Shown: positions 8,463 to 16,650 of the stretch, one piece after another | Layout: each line of letters starts with the position of its first letter | Numbering within the stretch: the first letter of the stretch is position 1 | Origin: Flavobacterium sp. | GTDB taxonomy: Bacteria > Bacteroidota > Bacteroidia > Flavobacteriales > Flavobacteriaceae | Reading direction: 5' to 3' | DNA length: 64,000 nucleotides | Assembly (NCBI RefSeq): GCF_027531705.1 | Contig: NZ_JAPZSP010000001.1 | Location: forward strand, 43,556-107,555 | Notes under the pieces: generated by a model | Database searches by the model: none | What the model was told of the DNA's origin: nothing | What the model saw: only the letters and a program-made list of their open reading frames with translations | Program-made: the position numbers and the translations under genes

Positions 8463-9557
8463 CTAAACGTTGAATCTAAAATGCATCACATCACCATCTT
8501 TAACAATATATTCTTTTCCTTCCACTCTTAGTTTTCCTGCTTCTTTACATTTTGATTCAGAACCTAATGTAGAATAATCCTCAAATGCAATAACCTCGGC
8601 ACGGATGAAGCCTTTTTCGAAATCAGTGTGGATTACTCCTGCTGCTTTTGGAGCTGTATCGCCAATGTTAATTGTCCAAGCGCGAACTTCTTTAACTCCA
8701 GCTGTAAAATACGTTTGAAGTTTCAATAATTTGTAAGCTGCACGAATTAAAACAGCCGAACCAGGTTCAGTCAGTCCCATATCTTCCAAGAAAACTTGTC
8801 TTTCTTCGTAGCTTTCTAATTCAGTAATATCTGCTTCTGCTCCTACTGAAAGGATGATTACTTCAGCTTCTTCGTCTTTTACTAATTCACGAACTTGATC
8901 AACATACTTGTTTCCGTTTACAGCTGAACTTTCATCAACGTTACAAACATAAAGTACTGATTTATTTGTAATTAATTGAAAATCTTGCATCAATTCTTCT
9001 TCATCTTGATTTTGAGGAACAACTGTTCTAGCCGATTTTGCTTGTAATAAAGCTTCACGAATTCTATCTAAAAGTGCTTTTTCAACTTGCGCTTCTTTAT
9101 TTCCAGTTTTGGCTGCACGATTTACTTTTTCTAAACGTTTTTCAACTGTTTCTAAATCTTTTAATTGTAATTCGATATCAATCGTTTCTTTATCACGAAT
9201 TGGATTTACATTTCCGTCAACATGCACAATATTATCGTTATCAAAACAACGCAAAACGTGGATAATAGCATTACATTCTCTAATGTTTCCAAGAAATTGA
9301 TTTCCTAAACCTTCACCTTTACTTGCTCCTTTTACCAATCCTGCAATGTCAACAATATCAACAGTTGCCATTTGAACTGCTTGTGGTTTTACCAATTCTT
9401 CCAAACGAACAATTCGTGGATCTGGAACGTTTACCACACCAATATTAGGCTCTATTGTACAAAACGGAAAGTTAGCACTTTGCGCTTTAGCATTTGATAA
9501 ACAATTAAATAAAGTTGATTTTCCTACGTTTGGTAATCCTACAATTCCTGCTTTCAT
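8463..9557 (-). CDS. ychF: Redox-regulated ATPase YchF
   Basis: This 364-residue Obg-family P-loop protein prefers ATP over GTP and associates with ribosomes in other bacteria. The G1 loop is GLPNVGKST at residues 7-15, and a DIAGLVKGAS segment forms the G3 region. A coiled-coil insertion lies around 130-200, and the C-terminal TGS domain covers about 280-364. Length is standard. A full Bacteroidota promoter lies directly upstream (9584-9614), so the gene is probably transcribed alone. Confidence 0.96.
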   Translation of the reverse strand: MKAGIVGLPNVGKSTLFNCLSNAKAQSANFPFCTIEPNIGVVNVPDPRIVRLEELVKPQAVQMATVDIVDIAGLVKGASKGEGLGNQFLGNIRECNAIIHVLRCFDNDNIVHVDGNVNPIRDKETIDIELQLKDLETVEKRLEKVNRAAKTGNKEAQVEKALLDRIREALLQAKSARTVVPQNQDEEELMQDFQLITNKSVLYVCNVDESSAVNGNKYVDQVRELVKDEEAEVIILSVGAEADITELESYEERQVFLEDMGLTEPGSAVLIRAAYKLLKLQTYFTAGVKEVRAWTINIGDTAPKAAGVIHTDFEKGFIRAEVIAFEDYSTLGSESKCKEAGKLRVEGKEYIVKDGDVMHFRFNV

Positions 9558-9583
9558 TTTTGGGTTTTATTTTTAAAAGTGTG

Positions 9584-9614
9584 CAAATATAACGTATTAA
9601 AACCAAGTTTCAAA
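9584..9614 (-). promoter_or_regulatory. Bacteroidota-type promoter of ychF
   Basis: Read on the minus strand, a TTTG box (9611-9614) is followed by exactly 19 bases and then TATATTTG (9584-9591). This matches the Bacteroidota consensus TTTG-N19-TAnnTTTG. The -7 box lies 26 bases before the ychF ATG. It is the best promoter in the window. Confidence 0.78.
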
Positions 9615-9646
9615 AGGTGAGGAAATTGTCTATTATTGAAAGTCGT

Positions 9647-10813
9647 TTATTCTTGTCTAAGCTCGATACTTTTAATAATTTCCAACTCTTCATCGGTTGG
9701 AACAAGCCCTGAATCTGTCCAATAATCGGTTAAAATTTTATTTTTTTTATTAAAAAGATTTTTGTCTTTAAAAACATCACTTTCTTTGAAACTATAATTT
9801 TGATTACTAAAATTAGTGGTTACAAAATAATTTCTAACTTCAATTTCGGTCGTTTTATTTTTATCAATTCGCTCAAAACCAATTTCTTCTTTTGATGACA
9901 TCAAATAATAATCAGAACCATCAATTCTGTAAATAGTTTTAAAAATTGATTTATATATATTTTTAGAACCAACAGCTGTTTTCTCTTTAGATTTTGCTAA
10001 TGTAAAAGGGGAAATAACCGAGCTAACTTCAATTATCATTTTCTTTTCAGGATCATACACAATTTTGAAATCATCAAGTAAACCTTTGGCATTATCTATT
10101 GGCGTTGCCGACATTACATAATAATCTTTATTGGAAGAATAAACTTTTATCAAAAAATCATAATCTTTGAGAGCTTTCGGTTCTAATAATGGATTTAGGT
10201 ATTTGAAGTTATAATAATTTTCCATTATGTTATTAAAATTATAACCCAATAAATTATTACTTATTTCTTCCTCTACTAGACCAAAAGATCGGTTTTGTTC
10301 AACTAAAATATTAGATTTAAAATCTTTGGATTTACTAAAAATCTGAAAATTCATCAATCCATCAGTATAATAAGAATAATTTCCATTTAACTTAAAAAAC
10401 TCTCTTGAATACACTTTTAGTCTTGCAGGTGCAATAAGTTGATTAACAGAATTTCTAATTAATGATTTTAAAACTTTTTGGGGATGTTGCTTACTTAAGA
10501 TAATTTCATCCAAATCATTCAGATTACTTTTTAAATAAACAACATTTTCTTTTTCTTTTAAAATAGAAGTTCTAACCGTAGATCCTACATAAGAAGTATG
10601 CGAAATAATAATATTGGAACCGCCTTTTAGTTCAAAAGTTACTTTACCTTCAGCATTACTTAACAGTGTTTGTTTACTTTTAACAACATAAACAGTAGCA
10701 TCTTCTACAGGTTGATTGCTATCAATATCCTTTAGAATAATAGTTTTTTCGACACTTTGCGAAAATAAATGGAGTGAAATAAATAAAAAAAATAAAGCAA
10801 AATTCCTTTTCAT
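9647..10813 (-). CDS. Exported protein with carboxypeptidase-like regulatory domain
   Basis: This 388-residue protein has a signal peptide (residues 1-18). A CarboxypepD_reg-like beta-sandwich covers about 20-95, with ILKDIDSNQPVEDATVYV at its start and an IIISHTSYVG segment. This fold is common at the N-terminus of Bacteroidota outer-membrane and envelope proteins. The remaining 290 residues are beta-rich with many Tyr and Lys residues and no plug or barrel of a TonB receptor, and I cannot name that domain. It is probably periplasmic or outer-membrane associated. A possible -7 box (TATTTTTG, 10831-10838) lies upstream. Confidence 0.8.
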   Translation of the reverse strand: MKRNFALFFLFISLHLFSQSVEKTIILKDIDSNQPVEDATVYVVKSKQTLLSNAEGKVTFELKGGSNIIISHTSYVGSTVRTSILKEKENVVYLKSNLNDLDEIILSKQHPQKVLKSLIRNSVNQLIAPARLKVYSREFFKLNGNYSYYTDGLMNFQIFSKSKDFKSNILVEQNRSFGLVEEEISNNLLGYNFNNIMENYYNFKYLNPLLEPKALKDYDFLIKVYSSNKDYYVMSATPIDNAKGLLDDFKIVYDPEKKMIIEVSSVISPFTLAKSKEKTAVGSKNIYKSIFKTIYRIDGSDYYLMSSKEEIGFERIDKNKTTEIEVRNYFVTTNFSNQNYSFKESDVFKDKNLFNKKNKILTDYWTDSGLVPTDEELEIIKSIELRQE

Positions 10814-10866
10814 TTATTATAAGGTTTTAACAAAAATAGGACTTTTTTGTTAAAAACACTTTAAAA

Positions 10867-10891
10867 TGTATTTTTTTATCGATAAAATACA
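10867..10891. terminator. AT-rich hairpin after the ferredoxin gene
   Basis: An 8-base-pair inverted repeat (TGTATTTT against AAAATACA) is centred on ATCGAT. It lies 32 bases beyond the ferredoxin stop on the minus strand. It is AT-rich with no strong T run, so termination is only plausible. Confidence 0.4.
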
Positions 10892-10923
10892 CTTTTTAAT
10901 GTAAAGTTAATCAAACAAAAGTT

Positions 10924-11274
10924 TTATTCGTTGTGCAAAAATGATTGTCTATTAAGAAGTGTTTCTTCATTTTCAACATGATTGTCGTCTGGAATACAAC
11001 AATCTACTGGGCAAACTGCCGCACATTGAGGTTCTTCGTGAAAACCTTTACATTCGGTACATTTTCCTGGAACAATATAGTATAAATCATCTGAAATAGG
11101 CGTTTGAGCAGCATCTGCATCAACTTCTGTACCATCTGGAAGAATTACTTTTCCTCTCAACTTTGTTCCATCTTTATATCTCCAATCGTCTGCTCCTTCA
11201 TATATTGCAGTATTTGGGCATTCTGGTTCACAAGCACCGCAATTGATACATTCGTCTGTTATTATAATTGCCAT
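10924..11274 (-). CDS. 4Fe-4S dicluster ferredoxin
   Basis: This 116-residue electron carrier has two cysteine motifs. The first is [12 protein letters not shown] near the N-terminus. The second is [21 protein letters not shown] near residues 74-94, where the spacer between its Cys residues is expanded, as in Azotobacter-type 2[4Fe-4S] ferredoxins. The linker between them is about 50 residues. It is divergent from the acyl-CoA reductase gene at 11418, which may mean a shared redox or aldehyde/acyl metabolism theme, but that is inference. The leader directly before its ATG consists of a 16-base-period repeat. Confidence 0.92.
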   Translation of the reverse strand: MAIIITDECINCGACEPECPNTAIYEGADDWRYKDGTKLRGKVILPDGTEVDADAAQTPISDDLYYIVPGKCTECKGFHEEPQCAAVCPVDCCIPDDNHVENEETLLNRQSFLHNE

Positions 11275-11281
11275 TTTTAAT

Positions 11282-11323
11282 GTTTAAAAGTTTATTAGTT
11301 TAAAAGTTTATTAGTTTAAAAAA
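11282..11323 (-). repeat. 16-base tandem repeat in the ferredoxin leader
   Basis: On the plus strand the 16-base unit GTTTAAAAGTTTATTA is present twice (11282-11297, 11298-11313) and then partially. On the coding strand this reads as TTTTAAACTAATAAAC units ending 7 bases before the ferredoxin ATG. A near-identical unit with the same period precedes serA at 13717-13746. Confidence 0.8.
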
Positions 11324-11342
11324 ACTTATAACTTTTTAAACT

Positions 11343-11377
11343 TTTGGCTATTGCCAAATTTCTATTTCATAATTTTG
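11343..11377 (+). promoter_or_regulatory. Possible promoter of the acyl-CoA reductase gene
   Basis: TAATTTTG at 11370-11377 fits the TAnnTTTG -7 box and lies 40 bases before the ATG. A TTTG at 11343-11346 is 23 bases upstream of it, slightly long for the usual spacer. Confidence 0.4.
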
Positions 11378-11417
11378 TGCAAAATTACAATCAAAACCAT
11401 TCATAAACAAGTTACAA

Positions 11418-12476
11418 ATGTTACAAATCGAGAAAAAAAGATGTTTTGTTGAATTAGGTAAGTTTTTAACTCAATTTTCTTATGAAAAAACTGCTAAAAA
11501 TGAAACTGTTCTAAATAATGATTTGTTCTATGATGATTTTATAAATTTAATTGAATTATCACAATCACACAATGGTTGGTTCACACCAGAACAAGTCTAT
11601 TTTGCCATCAATTCATGGGCAAATGCATTGACAGAAGAAAATTTAGACAAGTGGCTTTCACCCTACGATTTTTCTAATGTGAAATCAAAAACAGTTGGAT
11701 TGATTCTTGCTGGAAATATTCCACTTGTTGGGTTTCATGATTTTCTGTCCGTTTTGATTTCTGGTCATAAAGTTTTGGTCAAGACTTCATCAAATGACCA
11801 ACATTTAATTAAATTTTTAGCTAACTACTTAATTTCGGTAAATCCTGAAATTGAAAATTACATCACATTTACCGATGGAAAATTAGAAAATTTTGATGCG
11901 GTAATTGCAACTGGAAGCAATAATACAGCACGTTATTTTGAATTTTATTTCAAAGACAAACCGAGTATTATTAGAAAAAACAGGAATTCTGTAGTCGTTT
12001 TAAATGGAAACGAAACGCATGAAGATTTGGTTAATCTTGGAGAAGATATTTTTAGGTATTTTGGTTTAGGTTGTCGCAATGTTTCTAAACTATTTGTTCC
12101 AAAAAACTATGATTTTCAACCATTTTTTAAAGCTATTTACGAATATAAAGATGTTATTTTTTACGAAAAATATTCCAATAACTACGATTACAATAAAGCA
12201 GTTTTCTTAATGAGCAACTTCAAATTGTTGGATAACGAATTTTTAACTTTGAAAGAAGATTCGAGTTATGCTTCGCCTATTTCATCTGTTTTTTATGAAT
12301 ATTATGAAAATTTAGAAGATATCAAAAAACAATTAGAAAACGATTCTGATCAAATTCAATGTATTGTTTCTAAAGGCATTGTGGAAAACTCCATCGCTTT
12401 TGGTGAAACTCAAAAACCAAATCTTTGGGATTACGCCGATACTATTGACACTTTAGCATTTCTTCAGCAAATTTGA
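11418..12476 (+). CDS. Acyl-CoA reductase (LuxC-like)
   Basis: This 352-residue protein resembles the LuxC-type acyl-CoA reductases related to aldehyde dehydrogenases, which reduce acyl-CoA to an aldehyde with NAD(P)H. Features seen are a GLILAGNIPLVGFHDF segment (about 93-110), an HKVLVKTSSND segment, the Rossmann-like AVIATGSNNTARYFEFYF (about 160-178), and GLGCRNVSKLFVP (about 216-228), which carries the probable catalytic Cys. Bacteroidota have this short form next to ferredoxin genes, as here. The physiological substrate is unknown. Confidence 0.85.
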   Translation: MLQIEKKRCFVELGKFLTQFSYEKTAKNETVLNNDLFYDDFINLIELSQSHNGWFTPEQVYFAINSWANALTEENLDKWLSPYDFSNVKSKTVGLILAGNIPLVGFHDFLSVLISGHKVLVKTSSNDQHLIKFLANYLISVNPEIENYITFTDGKLENFDAVIATGSNNTARYFEFYFKDKPSIIRKNRNSVVVLNGNETHEDLVNLGEDIFRYFGLGCRNVSKLFVPKNYDFQPFFKAIYEYKDVIFYEKYSNNYDYNKAVFLMSNFKLLDNEFLTLKEDSSYASPISSVFYEYYENLEDIKKQLENDSDQIQCIVSKGIVENSIAFGETQKPNLWDYADTIDTLAFLQQI

Positions 12477-12558
12477 TTGCATTTTTCTCAAAAATTGTTA
12501 TAAACTATAACGTTTTCGTTAATAACATAGTCCAATTATTGCCAAATTCTAACCGCTT

Positions 12559-12579
12559 TTTCGTAAGCTATTTACGAAA
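12559..12579. promoter_or_regulatory. Palindrome upstream of serC
   Basis: TTTCGTAA and TTACGAAA form a perfect 8-base inverted repeat with a 5-base spacer. It ends 9 bases before a candidate -7 box at 12589, a position suited to an operator or activator site. No regulator gene is adjacent. Confidence 0.45.
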
Positions 12580-12588
12580 TTTGCGCCT

Positions 12589-12596
12589 TAAATTTG
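12589..12596 (+). promoter_or_regulatory. Candidate -7 box of serC
   Basis: TAAATTTG matches TAnnTTTG and lies 13 bases before the serC ATG. No clear TTTG box is present at the usual distance, so transcription may depend on an activator. Confidence 0.4.
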
Positions 12597-12609
12597 CATT
12601 AACTTAACA

Positions 12610-13680
12610 ATGAAAAAACACAACTACAGCGCTGGACCATGCATTCTTCCTCAAGAAGTATTTGAAAAATCAGCACAAGCCATTTTAAATTTTAATAATT
12701 CCGATTTATCCATTTTAGAAATTTCGCACAGAAGCAAAGATTTTGTAGCCGTTATGGACGAAGCAAGAGCTTTAGTTTTAGAACTTTTAGGATTAGAAGG
12801 AAAAGGATATCAAGCCTTATTTTTAGCTGGTGGAGCCAGTTTAGAATTCTTAATGGTTCCTTATAATTTAATGAAAACCGATGGAAAAGCAGCTTATTTA
12901 GACACTGGAACTTGGGCAAGTAATGCGATAAAAGAAGCCAAACATTTTGGAGAAACTTTAATTGTAGCTTCATCAAAAGAGCAAAATTACAATCATATTC
13001 CGAAAGGATATGCTGTTCCTGAAGATGCTTCTTATTTTCATTGTACAAGCAACAATACCATTTTTGGAACACAAATGAAGTCATTTCCGCAAACAAATGT
13101 TCCCGTGGTTTGCGATATGAGTTCGGATATTTTTTCAAGAACTTTAGATTTTTCAAAATTTGATTTGATTTATGCTGGAGCACAAAAAAATATGGGACCA
13201 GCAGGAACAACATTAGTAGTTGTTAAAGAAGAAATTTTAGGGAAATCTGGAAGATATATCCCAAGTATGTTGGATTATGAAAAACATATTAAAGCAGAAA
13301 GTATGTACAATACGCCACCTGTTTTCCCAGTTTACGCTTCACTATTAACATTACAATGGTTGAAAAACCTTGGCGGAATTGCAGCAATTGAGAAAATCAA
13401 TGATGCTAAAGCCAATTTATTATATACAGAAATCGACAGAAACCCATTATTTAGAGGAACTGCAGCTATTGAAGATAGAAGTATCATGAACGCTACTTTC
13501 TTATTAAACGATGAAAACCACGCTCCTATTTTTGACAAAATGTGGAAAGAAGCAGGGATTTCAGGATTGCCTGGACATCGTTCAGTTGGAGGTTATCGTG
13601 CTTCAATGTACAATGCTTTGCCACTGGAAAGCGTACAAGTTTTGGTTGATGTAATGAAAGAGCTTGAAGCTAAAATATAA
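12610..13680 (+). CDS. serC: Phosphoserine aminotransferase
   Basis: This 356-residue PLP enzyme transfers an amino group from glutamate to 3-phosphohydroxypyruvate in serine synthesis, and in some bacteria also serves pyridoxine synthesis. The N-terminal NYSAGPCILP motif and ISHRSKDF segment are family hallmarks. The PLP-binding Lys lies in YAGAQKNMGPAG (near residue 195), and the C-terminus carries GHRSVGGYRASMYNA. Length is standard. It is followed 72 bases later by serA, so the two serine genes probably act together; a leader repeat lies between them. Confidence 0.96.
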   Translation: MKKHNYSAGPCILPQEVFEKSAQAILNFNNSDLSILEISHRSKDFVAVMDEARALVLELLGLEGKGYQALFLAGGASLEFLMVPYNLMKTDGKAAYLDTGTWASNAIKEAKHFGETLIVASSKEQNYNHIPKGYAVPEDASYFHCTSNNTIFGTQMKSFPQTNVPVVCDMSSDIFSRTLDFSKFDLIYAGAQKNMGPAGTTLVVVKEEILGKSGRYIPSMLDYEKHIKAESMYNTPPVFPVYASLLTLQWLKNLGGIAAIEKINDAKANLLYTEIDRNPLFRGTAAIEDRSIMNATFLLNDENHAPIFDKMWKEAGISGLPGHRSVGGYRASMYNALPLESVQVLVDVMKELEAKI

Positions 13681-13716
13681 AAAACAAAAATAAATTATAA
13701 TTGAGTTTTCTAACTT

Positions 13717-13746
13717 TTAAACTCATAAACTATTAAACTCATAAAC
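13717..13746 (+). repeat. 16-base-period repeat in the serA leader
   Basis: The word TTAAACTCATAAAC occurs at 13717-13730 and 13733-13746, a period of 16 bases, ending 6 bases before the serA ATG. It matches the repeat before the ferredoxin gene in word, period and distance to the start codon. Confidence 0.8.
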
Positions 13747-13752
13747 CAAATT

Positions 13753-14706
13753 ATGAAAGTATTAGCCAACGACGGAATTTCAAAAAGCGGAATCAAAGCT
13801 TTAGAAAAAGGTGGATTTGAAGTAATTACTACCAAAGTAGCTCAAGAACAAGTTGCCAATTTCATCAATACAAACAATGTTGATGTAATTTTGGTACGAA
13901 GTGCTACCAAAGTTCGTAAAGATATTATCGATGCTTGTCCTAACCTAAAAATCATTGGTCGTGGTGGCGTTGGAATGGATAATATAGATGTAGAATATGC
14001 TCGTGCAAACGGAAAACATGTTATCAATACACCAGCATCTTCTTCAGAAAGTGTAGCAGAATTGGTTTTTGCACATTTATTTACTGGAGTTCGTTTCTTA
14101 CACGATTCAAATAGAAACATGCCTTTAGAAGGTGATACTAATTTTGAAGGTTTGAAAAAAGCTTACGCAAATGGTATCGAACTTCGTGGTAAAACTTTAG
14201 GAATTATCGGTTTTGGAAGAATTGGCCAAGCGGTAGCAAAAATGGCTCTTGGACTTGGAATGAAAGTAATTGCTGCCGATAAGTTTGTTAGTAAAGCTGA
14301 AATCAGAGTTGATTTTTACACAGGACAATTCATAAATGTAGATATTATTACTGAACCACTTGAAGATTTATTCAAACATTCCGACTTTATTACTTTACAC
14401 GTTCCTGCCCAAGAAGGTTATGTAATTGATAAAGAAGAAATTGCATTGCTAAAAGATAACGTTGGAATTGTAAATTGTGCTCGTGGTGGCGTTATTAATG
14501 AAGTTGCTTTAATAGAAGCTTTAGAAAATGATAAAATTTTATTTGCTGGTTTAGATGTTTTTGAAAACGAACCAACACCTGAAATTCAAATTCTGATGCA
14601 TCCAAGAATTTCATTGACACCGCATATCGGAGCGGCTACTTTAGAAGCACAAGACAGAATTGGCACAGAACTTGCAGAGCAGATTATCGGTTTATTAAAA
14701 AAATAA
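13753..14706 (+). CDS. serA: D-3-phosphoglycerate dehydrogenase, short form
   Basis: This 317-residue NAD-dependent dehydrogenase carries out the first step of serine synthesis, oxidising 3-phosphoglycerate. The nucleotide-binding loop is GFGRIGQA (near 155-162). The catalytic Arg is in NCARGGVINE, and the catalytic His is in HIGAATLEAQ near the C-terminus. It is the short form without an ACT or intervening domain, so serine feedback through an ACT domain is not expected. Linkage to serC supports the substrate assignment over other 2-hydroxyacid dehydrogenases. Confidence 0.93.
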   Translation: MKVLANDGISKSGIKALEKGGFEVITTKVAQEQVANFINTNNVDVILVRSATKVRKDIIDACPNLKIIGRGGVGMDNIDVEYARANGKHVINTPASSSESVAELVFAHLFTGVRFLHDSNRNMPLEGDTNFEGLKKAYANGIELRGKTLGIIGFGRIGQAVAKMALGLGMKVIAADKFVSKAEIRVDFYTGQFINVDIITEPLEDLFKHSDFITLHVPAQEGYVIDKEEIALLKDNVGIVNCARGGVINEVALIEALENDKILFAGLDVFENEPTPEIQILMHPRISLTPHIGAATLEAQDRIGTELAEQIIGLLKK

Positions 14707-14773
14707 TTATATAACAACTTAGATAAATCAAAATTTTATACATTTGATTAATAACAAATTAAAAAACAAAACA

Positions 14774-15334
14774 ATGTTCGAACAATTGACAGACTTAGTA
14801 AAACAATTTGGTGGTGAAGCAGTGGTGAATAATCCTGCTGTGCCAAATGAACAAAATGAAGCCGTAATGGAAGAAGCTGGAGGTTCAATCCTTTCTGGTT
14901 TAAAAGATATGGTTGCTGGAGGAAATATTGGCGATTTAGCAGGAATGCTTTCAGGAAAAACTCCAATTGATATGAATAACCCAGTAGTTAAAGAATTAGC
15001 TGGAAAAGTTACAGGAAACCTTGGTTCAAAATTTGGACTATCACCTGAAGCTGCTGGTGGTGTTGCTGGTGGATTAATTCCACAGGTTTTAAACGGATTA
15101 GTTAACAAAGCAAAAGATCCAAATCAACCAGGTTTTAATGTAACCGATTTAGTTGGTGCCATTTCTGGTGGAAACGGTGGCGGATTGATGGATGCTGTTT
15201 CTAAATACGGTGGCATGTTTGGTTTAGACCAAGATGGCGACGGACAAGTTGGAATGAGTGATGCAATTTCTGCTGTTACTAAAAAATCTGGTGGACTTGG
15301 TGGCATATTAGGTAAACTTTTTGGAGGAAAATAA
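14774..15334 (+). CDS. Glycine-rich DUF937-like protein
   Basis: This protein of about 186 residues starts at the ATG at 14774 (MFEQLTDLVKQFGG); the upstream ATG at 14744 adds ten unconserved residues. The N-terminal half resembles DUF937-type proteins, with alternating short helices and glycine loops (LSGLKDMVAGGNIGDL). A DQDGDGQVGMSDA segment near residue 155 looks like a single calcium-binding loop, and the C-terminus is Gly/Leu-rich (GGLGGILGKLFGGK). There is no signal peptide. Function is unknown. Confidence 0.75.
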   Translation: MFEQLTDLVKQFGGEAVVNNPAVPNEQNEAVMEEAGGSILSGLKDMVAGGNIGDLAGMLSGKTPIDMNNPVVKELAGKVTGNLGSKFGLSPEAAGGVAGGLIPQVLNGLVNKAKDPNQPGFNVTDLVGAISGGNGGGLMDAVSKYGGMFGLDQDGDGQVGMSDAISAVTKKSGGLGGILGKLFGGK

Positions 15335-15358
15335 TTTATAACTATTTATAATTCAACT

Positions 15359-15389
15359 AAAATCATCTCTTTACAGGGATGATTTTTTT
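15359..15389 (+). terminator. Rho-independent terminator after the DUF937-like gene
   Basis: A 9-base-pair stem (AAAATCATC against GATGATTTT) with a 10-base loop runs directly into Ts, 24 bases after the stop codon. Confidence 0.8.
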
Positions 15390-15455
15390 GTTAAAAGCAA
15401 ATTAAATTTAAGTTGATTCAATAATTTTTCAGTAATTTTATAAAAAATAAAACGG

Positions 15456-15887
15456 ATGAAAAATCTACTTTCAATTTTAGTCCTTTTTCTCATTATTATT
15501 GGATGTTCTACAACCTCTAAAACAATCCAAAAAACAGAAAATGATTCCTCAAAAGTTTCTGATACAATTCGTATTGCCAATGACGAACTAGAATATGAAG
15601 TCATTATAATTGACCCAGGATTTTCAACATGGTTAGTAACACAAGCAAAACCTCGTGGATTTTACGGAGAAAGTTATCTTGAAGGTCGAAATCAAATATA
15701 TGTAAACGAATGGAATAATCGTGTTTTGCAACCACAACGCTACAATACAAATTTGTACGAAATGCAGATTAACTACGATTCTTCAATTCATTATGGCTAC
15801 GAAGTAAATTATTTGATTTACAATTATTTTATTTATTTTCAATTAACTAACAAACAACAGCTTTCAGGATTTGTTCCGCGTTACTAA
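15456..15887 (+). CDS. Lipoprotein, DUF6146-like
   Basis: This 143-residue protein begins with a lipoprotein signal (LFLIIIGCS, lipid-bearing Cys near residue 17). A short polar linker is followed by a conserved block with EVIIIDPGFSTWL, KPRGFYGESYLEGRN and YGYEVNYLIYNYFIYFQL. The pattern fits the flavobacterial DUF6146 family as I recall it. Function is unknown; it is probably anchored in the outer or inner membrane facing the periplasm. It is followed 31 bases later by a small membrane protein gene. Confidence 0.75.
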   Translation: MKNLLSILVLFLIIIGCSTTSKTIQKTENDSSKVSDTIRIANDELEYEVIIIDPGFSTWLVTQAKPRGFYGESYLEGRNQIYVNEWNNRVLQPQRYNTNLYEMQINYDSSIHYGYEVNYLIYNYFIYFQLTNKQQLSGFVPRY

Positions 15888-15918
15888 ATGAATTAAATTT
15901 GTTGGACTTTTTATACTA

Positions 15919-16245
15919 ATGGGAAATTTTAAAGAACGCTGGAATATCACTTCAAATTGGCAAATGCTGATTATTTTCGTCGTTTTTGCCGTTACAGGTT
16001 CTACTTCTGCATTAATAGCAAAACCAATTTTAGCATTATTTGGAATTACAAAAGAAACAATTTCAATTTGGTTATACTTTCCGTTATATATAATAATAAT
16101 TCTTCCTTTTTACCAAGTTCTTTTAGTAACATTCGGATTTCTTTTTGGACAATTTAACTTCTTTTGGGCATTTGAAAAGAAAATGCTACGAAGTATGAAA
16201 CTTGGTTTTATTGCCGATTATTTCGATTCATTTTCCAAAAAATAA
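15919..16245 (+). CDS. Small membrane protein, DUF6787-like
   Basis: This 108-residue protein has two strong membrane spans (about 17-37 and 49-75). An N-terminal FKERWNITSNWQMLIIF segment and a C-terminal FWAFEKKMLRS segment flank them, resembling the flavobacterial DUF6787 family. Function is unknown. It may be co-transcribed with the lipoprotein gene upstream. Confidence 0.7.
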   Translation: MGNFKERWNITSNWQMLIIFVVFAVTGSTSALIAKPILALFGITKETISIWLYFPLYIIIILPFYQVLLVTFGFLFGQFNFFWAFEKKMLRSMKLGFIADYFDSFSKK

Positions 16246-16274
16246 AAATGCCAACCCTTTTCAGATTGGCATTT
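16246..16274. terminator. Bidirectional terminator between convergent genes
   Basis: A 9-base-pair stem (AAATGCCAA against TTGGCATTT) with a 10-11-base loop sits between the plus-strand gene ending at 16245 and the minus-strand gene ending at 16294. A-rich sequence on its left gives a T run on the minus strand. Confidence 0.7.
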
Positions 16275-16293
16275 AATAGATAATAACTAAATT

Positions 16294-16599
16294 TTAGTCT
16301 TCTTTTTTGATAACATAAGTATAAATCCAAGTAATTGTGAATGTTGGAATTACATCGGTAAAAGGAACAAGTTCTTCTAAGAATCCAAAAATACCCGCAA
16401 TTTTACCTGTATTTCCTTTGTACATTTTGGCCAGTAAAAGTCCCGAAATTGGTGCCCAAATAACATCTATAATTTCAGCAAATCCAGGAAAAACATAGGA
16501 AATCATTCCTATTAAGTCAAACAAAATTCCGACAACTAACTTCGCCATTTTATGCGATTTAACTTGAGGTATTGTTTCAACTTGCAATTCTTTTGTCAT
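16294..16599 (-). CDS. Small membrane protein of unknown function
   Basis: This 101-residue protein has two or three hydrophobic segments (about 20-42, 48-58 and 78-96). It contains a DLIGMISYVFPGFAEIIDVIWAP segment and a KIAGIFGFLEELVPFTDVIPTFT segment. Both look like repeated helix-turn-helix membrane hairpins with conserved Pro and acidic residues. I do not recognise a named family. It lies 51 bases downstream of folE on the same strand. Confidence 0.65.
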   Translation of the reverse strand: MTKELQVETIPQVKSHKMAKLVVGILFDLIGMISYVFPGFAEIIDVIWAPISGLLLAKMYKGNTGKIAGIFGFLEELVPFTDVIPTFTITWIYTYVIKKED

Positions 16600-16650
16600 T
16601 TTTTATTCAATTTAAAAATTTGAATAAATCTATACAAAACAAATGCCAAA

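Noticed and set aside
12752..13213. A 153-codon open frame on the minus strand inside serC
   Set aside because: It is fully antisense to serC, has low-complexity Leu/Lys-rich sequence and no start context; it is a shadow of codon bias.
14728..15108. A Pro-rich minus-strand frame opposite the DUF937-like gene
   Set aside because: It mirrors the glycine-rich plus-strand gene (Gly codons read as Pro/Thr/Ser on the other strand) and lacks family signs.
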